From contig CAAECY010000046.1 in the NCBI GenBank assembly GCA_900754475.1, positions 8,345 to 72,344 on the forward strand: a stretch of DNA of 64,000 bases, read 5' to 3'. Under the pieces are notes generated by a model. It was not told the DNA's origin, searched no databases, and saw only the letters and a list, made by a program, of their open reading frames with translations. Origin of the DNA: an uncultured Sutterella sp. Lineage in GTDB: Bacteria > Pseudomonadota > Gammaproteobacteria > Burkholderiales > Burkholderiaceae_F. A program made the translations under genes and the position numbers. Positions 58,701 through 64,000 of the stretch are shown piece after piece. Within the stretch, counting starts at the first letter, position 1, and every line of letters begins with the position of its first letter.

Positions 58701-61416
58701 CGCCTGGCGACGGGCGCTTGAGGGCGACGCGAGCCGCGAGAGTTTCTTTAACCTCCCGCCCCTCGAATCGCCCCGAACGGAAGACGCCCCGCGCGAAGAA
58801 ATCCGCGTCGAGGGCGCTCGCGAGCACAACCTCAAGAACGTCACCGTCGCGCTGCCGCGCGACTGCTTCACGGTCGTGACGGGCCCCTCGGGCTCCGGCA
58901 AGTCGACGCTTGCGTTTGACATCGTCTTTGCCGAGGGGCAGCGCCGCTACCTCGAGAGCCTCAACGCCTACGCGCGCTCCATGGTGCAGCCGCCGCCCGT
59001 TCCGGACGTCGACGCCGTGCGCGGGATCCCGCCCACGGTCGCGATCGAGCAGCGTACGAGCCGCGGGGGCCTGCGCTCGACGGTGGCGACCATGACGGAA
59101 ATCCACCACTTCCTGCGTCTTCTCTACGTGAAGCTCGGCACGCAGTACTGTCCGGACTGTCACGTACCCGTCGAACCCCAGAGCCCCGAAGAGATTCTTC
59201 AGAGCCTCGGGCGGGACTACCCGGGGCGGGACGTGACGCTTCTCGTGCCGCTCGTTCGCAACCGCAAGGGGATCTTCCGCGCCGAGATGGAAAGCGCCCG
59301 CTCGATGGGCGTCACGCGTCTTCGCATCGACGGCGCGTACGTCGACATCGCGGAGCGCATCCCGACGCTGGCGCGCAACAGCCTGCACACGATCGAACTG
59401 CCCGCCGCAACGCTCGAGCACGCGATGAGCGGCTCGGAGCGCGCGGGGGTGCTGCACGACGTCTTCACGCGCTTTGACGCGCCCTCGATTCTGGCACTTG
59501 CCGACGGCGACGCCGAGCCGCGTCTCTACTCGGTGAAGCGCGCCTGCCCGATTTGCCGCCGCAGCTTCCCCGAGCTCGACTCGCGCCTCTTTTCCTATAA
59601 CGCCGCGGCGGGCGCCTGCCCCACGTGCTCGGGCTACGGCTTCGTGACGGAGACGATCCGCAAGGCCGTGCGCAAGGGCGAGGCCTTCAAGGACGAACTC
59701 GGCGACGACGACGAAGTGCGCACCGTGTGCCCGGACTGCCACGGCGCGCGCCTGAACGAAGCGGCCCGCAACGTGCTCTGGCACGGCGAACCCATCCAGG
59801 CCGTGAGCGGCAAAACGATCGACGAGGCGGAAGCCTTCTTCGCGTCGCTCGAGCTCACCGAACGCGAAGCGGCGGTGGCGCGCGACGCCGTGGCGGAAAT
59901 CCGTTCGCGACTCCACTTCCTGAAGCGCGTCGGTCTCGGCTACCTCACGCTCGAGCGTAGCGCCCCGACCCTCTCCGGGGGTGAAGCGCAGCGCATTCGT
60001 CTGGCCGCCGAACTCGGCACCAATCTGCGGGGCGTCTGCTACGTGCTCGACGAACCGACGATCGGTCTGCATCCGCGCGACAACGACATCCTGATCGACG
60101 CCATCGAAGACCTCACCCGCAAGGGCAACACCCTCCTTGTCGTCGAACACGACGAAGAGACCATCCGTCGCGCGGACCACGTGCTCGACATCGGGCCGGG
60201 AGCGGGCATTCGCGGAGGCCGGGTCATCTCCGAAGGCACCGTGGCCGAAATCGAAGCCGACCCCGAGTCCGTGACGGGGCGCTACCTCAAGAACCCGATC
60301 GTGCACACGGGGATCCCCGCGCGTCCCGTGGATCCGGAAGATCCCGAGACCGCCTGGCTCACGTTGCACGGCGTTGAGAAGAACAACCTCAAGCTGGAGA
60401 GCGTACGCATTCCTCTCGGGCGCCTCGTCGTCGTGACGGGCGTTTCGGGCTCCGGCAAGTCGACCCTCTCGCGCGAAGTGCTCTTTGCGAACGCAAGCCG
60501 CAACGTGAAGGTCGCGCCCGAAAAGCGCGTCTGGACGGACGTCGAACGCATCGAGGGGCTCGACGCGATCGATCGCGTCCTTGAAGTCGACCAGACGCCG
60601 ATCGGGAAGACCCCCCGTTCGTCGCCCGCCACCTACGTGGGCTTTTTCGATCAGATCCGCAAGGTCTTTGCGGGTACGGTCGAAGCGCTCGGGCGCGGCT
60701 ACACGGCCAGCCGCTTCTCCTTCAACAACGCCGAAGGCTCCTGCCCCTACTGCTCGGGCCAAGGCCTGCGCACGATCGAAATGTCGTTCCTTCCGAACGT
60801 CAAGGTGCCGTGCGAAGCCTGCGAAGGGAAGCGCTTCAACCCCGAGACGCTCAGCGTCACGTGGAAGGGAAAGACGATCGGCGACATCCTCACGATGGAG
60901 GTCGACGAAGCGGTCGAGTTCTTCGCCTCCATGCCTTCGATCGCGCACCCCCTGCAACTCATGCAGGACGTGGGACTCGGCTACCTCACGCTCGGTCAGC
61001 CCTCGCCCACGCTCTCGGGCGGCGAAGCGCAGCGCATCAAGCTCGTGACGGAACTTGCCAAAGCGCATGCGGCGCCGGGCCGTGTGCGCCGCACGGCGCC
61101 GAAGACCCTCTACGTCCTCGACGAGCCCACCGTGGGCCTACACATGGCCGACGTCGAAAAGCTGATCGGCGTCCTTTCGCGCCTCGTCGAAGCGGGGAAC
61201 ACGGTCCTTGTGATCGAGCACAACCTCGACGTTGCGGCCGAGGCCGACTGGGTGATCGACCTCGGTCCCGAGGGCGGAAGCGCGGGCGGGCGCATCGTCG
61301 GCGAAGGCTCGCCCCGCGACATCGCGGCTTTGCCCACCCATACGGGCAAGGCGCTCAAAGCGTTCCTGAAGGCCCACGCCCGCAAGAAGAGCAGGAGCCG
61401 CGCGAAAACGGCCTGA
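55777..61416 (+). CDS. Double-length UvrA-like excinuclease ATPase (four ABC ATPase heads)
   Basis: UvrA is the damage-sensing ATPase of nucleotide excision repair. This 1879-residue protein is two UvrA units in tandem. Walker A loops lie near residues 48-55, 669-676, 1034-1041 and 1554-1561; signature motifs near 519 (LSGGEVERV), 864 (LSGGERQRL), 1398 (LSGGEAQRI) and 1746 (LSGGEAQRI). Each head has its CxxC zinc module (for example CPACG...CESC, CPICR...CPTC). Normal UvrA is about 940 aa. The start is a TTG at 55777 with AAGAGGA 5-6 bp upstream; an upstream ATG overlaps the putative -10. It may be a specialised paralogue, with an ordinary uvrA elsewhere. Confidence 0.92.
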   Translation: MTTSSKAPRHEVAGDEAGRTIRIRGARQNNLKGFDLDIPVGEFTVVTGLSGSGKSSLAFDTLYAEGQRRYVETFSPYARQFLDRMNRPHVDAVEGVPPAIAIDRSGSVRTSRSTVGTMTELNDHLKLLFAHEAELFCPDCGVPVPDFNPDAIWEDFGRTAATLPEGENARLYVTFAVKVPKELPLETALSGLSAQGFTRIVEEKRHRDGSTRLVVAADRFKWGSVERSRAVEAIETALEKGVGETTLYVERDGRFEALRTYRRGRVCPACGRRFSSPAPNLFSFNSAVGACESCRGFGRIIETDMSLVIPDPKKTLAGGCIRPWQTKTNADCQADLLRYAKARGIDVHTPFEELSEADRTWVIEGDPDWSGDWKRQWYGVRHYFEWLETKSYKMHVRVLLSRYRSYTTCPDCKGSHLKGEALAWRYGTLDERRACPPENFPVPGARLSPEASNELPGFNFHELMTLPIGRLAALFEARLKRDDLDEAHRLLLDEITARLGFLRNVGLSYLTLDRQGRTLSGGEVERVNLTTALGTNLVNTLFVLDEPSIGLHPRDMDRVNGVLRRLARAGNTLVVVEHDPQVMLAGNRLIDLGPGAGRAGGQIVFNGTTREALAASTLTADYLSGRKRIARRTLEVTDATPRLTIAHATKHNLKDLTVSFPLGRFVAVAGVSGSGKSTLVADSLVPALSRRLGLAVAAEAGGEELSGTMPSDVVFVDQSPMGTTTRGNPVSYVGAFDVIRNIFAMTPKAVAKGFTRGDFSFNGGRGRCPRCLGSGTEHVEMQFLSDVYLPCPECNGRRYRDEILEVTATLADGKDYSIADVLEFTVDQAVELFAKHPAVGSSLSYLRLVGLGYLTLGQPLTTLSGGERQRLKLAAHLAEGIVGRKKAKTGKLFVFDEPTTGLHFADIDRLVDVFDRLIALGHTVLAIEHNLDVLNNADWVIELGPEGGDEGGALVFEGTPDAMTAAGTLTGEALSAWRRALEGDASRESFFNLPPLESPRTEDAPREEIRVEGAREHNLKNVTVALPRDCFTVVTGPSGSGKSTLAFDIVFAEGQRRYLESLNAYARSMVQPPPVPDVDAVRGIPPTVAIEQRTSRGGLRSTVATMTEIHHFLRLLYVKLGTQYCPDCHVPVEPQSPEEILQSLGRDYPGRDVTLLVPLVRNRKGIFRAEMESARSMGVTRLRIDGAYVDIAERIPTLARNSLHTIELPAATLEHAMSGSERAGVLHDVFTRFDAPSILALADGDAEPRLYSVKRACPICRRSFPELDSRLFSYNAAAGACPTCSGYGFVTETIRKAVRKGEAFKDELGDDDEVRTVCPDCHGARLNEAARNVLWHGEPIQAVSGKTIDEAEAFFASLELTEREAAVARDAVAEIRSRLHFLKRVGLGYLTLERSAPTLSGGEAQRIRLAAELGTNLRGVCYVLDEPTIGLHPRDNDILIDAIEDLTRKGNTLLVVEHDEETIRRADHVLDIGPGAGIRGGRVISEGTVAEIEADPESVTGRYLKNPIVHTGIPARPVDPEDPETAWLTLHGVEKNNLKLESVRIPLGRLVVVTGVSGSGKSTLSREVLFANASRNVKVAPEKRVWTDVERIEGLDAIDRVLEVDQTPIGKTPRSSPATYVGFFDQIRKVFAGTVEALGRGYTASRFSFNNAEGSCPYCSGQGLRTIEMSFLPNVKVPCEACEGKRFNPETLSVTWKGKTIGDILTMEVDEAVEFFASMPSIAHPLQLMQDVGLGYLTLGQPSPTLSGGEAQRIKLVTELAKAHAAPGRVRRTAPKTLYVLDEPTVGLHMADVEKLIGVLSRLVEAGNTVLVIEHNLDVAAEADWVIDLGPEGGSAGGRIVGEGSPRDIAALPTHTGKALKAFLKAHARKKSRSRAKTA

Positions 61417-61433
61417 CGCTCGAGCCCGGCACC

Positions 61434-61465
61434 AAAAAGGGCGGCCCGAAAGGGCCGCCCTTTTT
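61434..61465. terminator. Bidirectional terminator between uvrA-like gene and lptG
   Basis: AAAAAGGGCGGCCC (61434-61447), GAAA tetraloop, GGGCCGCCCTTTTT (61452-61465): a perfect 14-bp stem with T tracts on both strands, ending both convergent genes. Confidence 0.96.
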
Positions 61466-61490
61466 GCACTTTGTTGTTGCTGCCAAAGCC

Positions 61491-62627
61491 TCAGCGCTTC
61501 TCCACCCAGTAAAGAGCGCAGGCCGCCGCGACGAGCATCACGACCGTAGGCGCAAGGCTTGCCGCCAGAGGCGACCAGGTGTTGAGAACGCCCAGGTACG
61601 CGAAAAGGTTGTTCATCGCGTAAAAGACGATCCCGATCATCACGCCGAAGAAGATCTTGATCGCCACGCCCCCCGCACGCGCGTTCATGTAGGCAAAGGG
61701 CATGGAGAGCGCAAGCATCACGAGAATCGCAAGCGGGTAGAAGACCTTCGACCAGAAGGCGATTTCGTACTGTTCCTTCTGCTGGTTCGTGCGCTCCAGG
61801 TGCTTCAGGTACCGATCCAGATCGCGCATCGACATGTCGGCGGGTTTCGTCGTCATGACGCCCAGGATGTCGGGCCCGAGCGACGACTTCAAAAAGAAGT
61901 CTTCGGCGGGTTCCGTCACGATCCGAGCGTCGGTGGGCTCGGTCGATCGGGGGTCGACGTCGGGGTACGTTACGGCAATCGCATCGTGGAGCCACCAGCC
62001 CTTACCCTCTTCGAAGTGGGCGGAGTCCGCACGGATCATGCGCATGAGCTTCCCTTCGGGCGAAAATTCAAAGAGACGCCAGGCCCCCGTCGCGTTGCTT
62101 TCGCCCGCGATGAGGTTGCTCACGTTGATGTAGCGGTCGACCTCTTCGCCGCGCACGTTCGTCGTCACGTCGCGCACCCAGACGCCCGAGGCGTAGCCGC
62201 GGGCCCGAAGAGTGGCGTTGCGCTGCAAGGTTTGCTGCTCCTGCGCGTAGCGCTCCGACCAGGGCGAGAGGAATTCGCCCACGCCGTAGGTGGCCGCAAC
62301 AAGCAGGAGCCCCGGCAAGAGGAGCGAGAGCGCCATGCGGGCGGGCGACATCCCCGCCACGCGCAGCACCGTGTACTCGGACGAGGCGGACCAGCGCGAC
62401 ATCGTATAGACCGCCGCCAAGAGGACCGCAAGCGGCATCACTTCGTAGATGCGGTCGGGGAGCACCAGGACCGTCATCAAGAGCGCAAAGCTCATCGGGT
62501 AGTCTTTGCTCACGTCGTCGAGCTGTCCGATCAACTCGAAAAACGCGAAGATCGCCACGAGGGCCGTCAGGACGAAAAGGGTCGAGACGAGAATTTCTTT
62601 GGTGAACTGTCGGGTAATGACGCGCAT
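61491..62627 (-). CDS. lptG: LPS export permease LptG
   Basis: Inner-membrane half of the LptB2FG ABC transporter that extracts LPS from the inner membrane. The 378-residue product has the LptF/G layout: about three transmembrane segments before (for example 14-36) and three after a large periplasmic beta-jellyroll domain (about 125-265). MRVITRQFTKEIL is the coupling-helix-like start and EYTVLRVAGMSP is the cytoplasmic loop that contacts LptB. AAGGAGG precedes the ATG at 62627, only 4 bp after the lptF stop. It pairs with lptF as usual; lptB is elsewhere. Confidence 0.95.
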   Translation of the reverse strand: MRVITRQFTKEILVSTLFVLTALVAIFAFFELIGQLDDVSKDYPMSFALLMTVLVLPDRIYEVMPLAVLLAAVYTMSRWSASSEYTVLRVAGMSPARMALSLLLPGLLLVAATYGVGEFLSPWSERYAQEQQTLQRNATLRARGYASGVWVRDVTTNVRGEEVDRYINVSNLIAGESNATGAWRLFEFSPEGKLMRMIRADSAHFEEGKGWWLHDAIAVTYPDVDPRSTEPTDARIVTEPAEDFFLKSSLGPDILGVMTTKPADMSMRDLDRYLKHLERTNQQKEQYEIAFWSKVFYPLAILVMLALSMPFAYMNARAGGVAIKIFFGVMIGIVFYAMNNLFAYLGVLNTWSPLAASLAPTVVMLVAAACALYWVEKR

Positions 62628-62631
62628 GGCG

Positions 62632-63771
62632 TTACGCCTCCTTCTTCGGACGTCGGGCGGCAAGAATTTCTTTGAGTCTCCACCAGGAGCACCAGGCAGG
62701 GAGCCACCGCATCATATAAACGCGACGCACGTAAAGGAGCACCGCCAGAAGGAACGCGGTGCCGTTGAGTCCGATCAGCCCCGCCCAGAACGAAATCGTC
62801 TCGTGCGACACCCAGCTTTCCGTGATCGACACCCCGTTCAAGTAGAGGATGAAGATGAGGGCGGCGAGAATCAGGTTGAGGCTGCGCCCCGCGCGCGGAC
62901 TCGTGCAGGAAAGGGGTACGGCGAGGAGCACGAGGTTCAGGGCCGCCAGAGGCCAGGAGAGGCGCCAGAGGAGCTCCCCTTGGAATTCGGGCGTGGGGCT
63001 CGCGAGCAGCACCGTAAGGGGCTGACTCGAGACGCGCGAAGCCCGGAACGTCTGATCGACCTTGATGTCGACGCGGATCCCGTAGGTGTCGAATTCGAGC
63101 ACGCGGGTCTGCGCGGAATCCTTCTGCGTTTCGTAGCGACGGCCGTTGTTGAGGACGATGTAGCGGTCGCCCTCTTCGTTGATTTCGATCGAGCCGCCTT
63201 CGGCCATCACGGTCGACTCTTTGTCGAGACCCGCTTCGGCAACGAAAATGCGTCCCACGCGGTTCGGGGCGTCGCCCGCCGACTCGATGAAGAAGACCCG
63301 GCGACCGCCCATCGTTTCGATGAAGCGCCCCGGAGCAATCGCGTTCACTTCGTCGCGCTGCTGATACTGCGTGCGGATCATTTCCGTCTGAGACCGCGCC
63401 CAGGGCGAAATGAAGAGCGACAAAAGCGCGATGACCGCCACGAGCGGAAGCGCGAAGCGCAAAACGGGGCCGACCCAGGAGAGGAGCGACCGTCCGCCCG
63501 AGGAAAACCAAACCACCATTTCGTTGTCCTGCCACCAGCGCATGAGCGTCATCAGCACGGCCGCAAAGAGCGACACCGCCAAGAGGGGCGGCAGGTTCGT
63601 GAGCGCGTTGTAGAGCACCATCTGCAGGACCGCCGCGTTGTCGATGCGTCCGCCCGCGGCAAGGCTCAGGATGCGCACCATGCCGACGGCAATGACGATG
63701 GTGAAGAGTACGGTGAAGACCCCGCCCGCGCTGTTGGCGAATTCGGAGACCTGGGAACGCTTGAAGATCAT
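62632..63771 (-). CDS. lptF: LPS export permease LptF
   Basis: Partner of LptG in LPS transport. The 379-residue product begins MIFKRSQVSEFANSAGGVF, has about three transmembrane helices, a periplasmic beta-jellyroll (about 140-255) and a C-terminal three-helix bundle. The conserved cytoplasmic coupling segment is DNEMVVWFSSGG. The start at 63771 fits the family; its ribosome site is weak. A TACAAT -10-like box lies at 63868-63873 on the same strand, 97 bp upstream. Confidence 0.95.
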   Translation of the reverse strand: MIFKRSQVSEFANSAGGVFTVLFTIVIAVGMVRILSLAAGGRIDNAAVLQMVLYNALTNLPPLLAVSLFAAVLMTLMRWWQDNEMVVWFSSGGRSLLSWVGPVLRFALPLVAVIALLSLFISPWARSQTEMIRTQYQQRDEVNAIAPGRFIETMGGRRVFFIESAGDAPNRVGRIFVAEAGLDKESTVMAEGGSIEINEEGDRYIVLNNGRRYETQKDSAQTRVLEFDTYGIRVDIKVDQTFRASRVSSQPLTVLLASPTPEFQGELLWRLSWPLAALNLVLLAVPLSCTSPRAGRSLNLILAALIFILYLNGVSITESWVSHETISFWAGLIGLNGTAFLLAVLLYVRRVYMMRWLPAWCSWWRLKEILAARRPKKEA

Positions 63772-63867
63772 GAGTGTCGTCGTTCGAGTTCGATCGGCAA
63801 CGAGCGGGCCCGCCCGTCGTCGCGAAGCGCACGGGCCGCCCCCTCCGTCGCCTTGAAGGGTGTCTCG

Positions 63868-63873
63868 ATTGTA
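63868..63873 (-). promoter_or_regulatory. Candidate -10 element (TACAAT) of lptF-lptG
   Basis: TACAAT on the minus strand inside GACTACAATCGAG, about 97 bp before lptF; no clear -35 at the usual distance. Confidence 0.45.
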
Positions 63874-63913
63874 GTCGAGAACCGGAGCGGTTCGTCCTCT
63901 CAAGAGTTTTCAG

Positions 63914-63951
63914 ACAAAACAAAAACCCCCGGCACCGAAGTACCGAGGGTT
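63914..63951 (-). terminator. Intrinsic terminator of the rRNA operon
   Basis: Minus strand: AACCCTCGGTAC, TTCG loop, GTGCCGGGGGTT, a 12-bp stem (63924-63951) with two G-T pairs, then TTTGTTTTG. It lies about 12 bp past the 5S rRNA end. Confidence 0.92.
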
Positions 63952-63962
63952 CTTGAATGGGG

Positions 63963-64000
63963 AGTCTGGCGATGTTCTACTTTCACCGGAAATACAACCG
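63963..64000 (-). rRNA. rrf: 5S rRNA, 3' end only (cut by window edge)
   Basis: The minus strand from the window edge reads ...GGTGAAAGTAGAACATCGCC AGAC..., matching the conserved 3' end of bacterial 5S rRNA (GTGTGAAAGTAGGTCATCGCCAGGC type). The rest of the gene, and presumably 23S and 16S rRNA, lie beyond position 64000. The exact 3' end is uncertain by a few bases. Confidence 0.88.

Noticed and set aside
55654..61068. An 1804-codon open frame on the minus strand opposite the double UvrA gene
   Set aside because: Strong third-position GC bias of the UvrA gene removes stops from the mirror frame; composition is not protein-like.

Overview
The window is high-GC, densely coded chromosomal DNA from a Gram-negative bacterium. 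The dcw cluster ending in lpxC, LptF/LptG, PagP and DacB all imply an outer membrane and LPS. Gene order (mraZ...ftsZ-lpxC; tyrS / M23 peptidase-anmK / erpA-rpsI-rplM) fits Betaproteobacteria, order Burkholderiales. A Sutterellaceae-like host is my best guess from gene content. No phage, plasmid, insertion sequence or CRISPR array is visible; this is mostly core genome with a few unusual proteins.

Positions 1-20400: a 5'-truncated coiled-coil ORF, then, all on the minus strand, the complete division and cell-wall cluster mraZ-rsmH-ftsL-ftsI-murE-murF-mraY-murD-ftsW-murG-murC-ddl-ftsQ-ftsA-ftsZ-lpxC. It is preceded by a three-repeat MraZ operator and by rnpB (RNase P RNA) with its own promoter and terminator. 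Genes are packed with GTGA stop/start overlaps, and the cluster supplies lipid II synthesis, the septal machinery and the first committed lipid A step.

Positions 20400-31700: a two-barrel PagP fusion, hemL, a DsbD/ScsB-type reductase, dacB (minus), a groES-groEL operon behind a textbook sigma-32 promoter, a Tat-type thiol oxidoreductase (minus) and pyrF. Most of these are single-gene units closed by strong intrinsic terminators.

Positions 31700-44600, minus strand: a DUF945 protein, a CNNM/CorC transporter, pncC, pgpA, thiL, nusB, ribH, ribE, ribD, nrdR, glyA, a PEBP protein, dtd and tyrS. The riboflavin genes lie in two units, nrdR-ribD-ribE and ribH-nusB, with a terminator between them. 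Positions 44700-49900: M23 peptidase-anmK (plus), then erpA, rpsI/rplM and a MarC protein (minus).

Positions 49900-64000: glpK-glpD (no glpF beside it), an unusual mixed-charge RD/RE-repeat protein with a long structured leader, an HPF-type hibernation factor, two tandem copies of tRNA-Ala(GGC)-tRNA-Glu(TTC) each with its own promoter, a double-length four-ATPase UvrA homologue, lptF-lptG, and the 3' end of a 5S rRNA gene at the right edge, so an rRNA operon probably continues beyond it.

The most novel-looking items are the PagP double barrel, the mixed-charge repeat protein with its leader, and the tandem UvrA.
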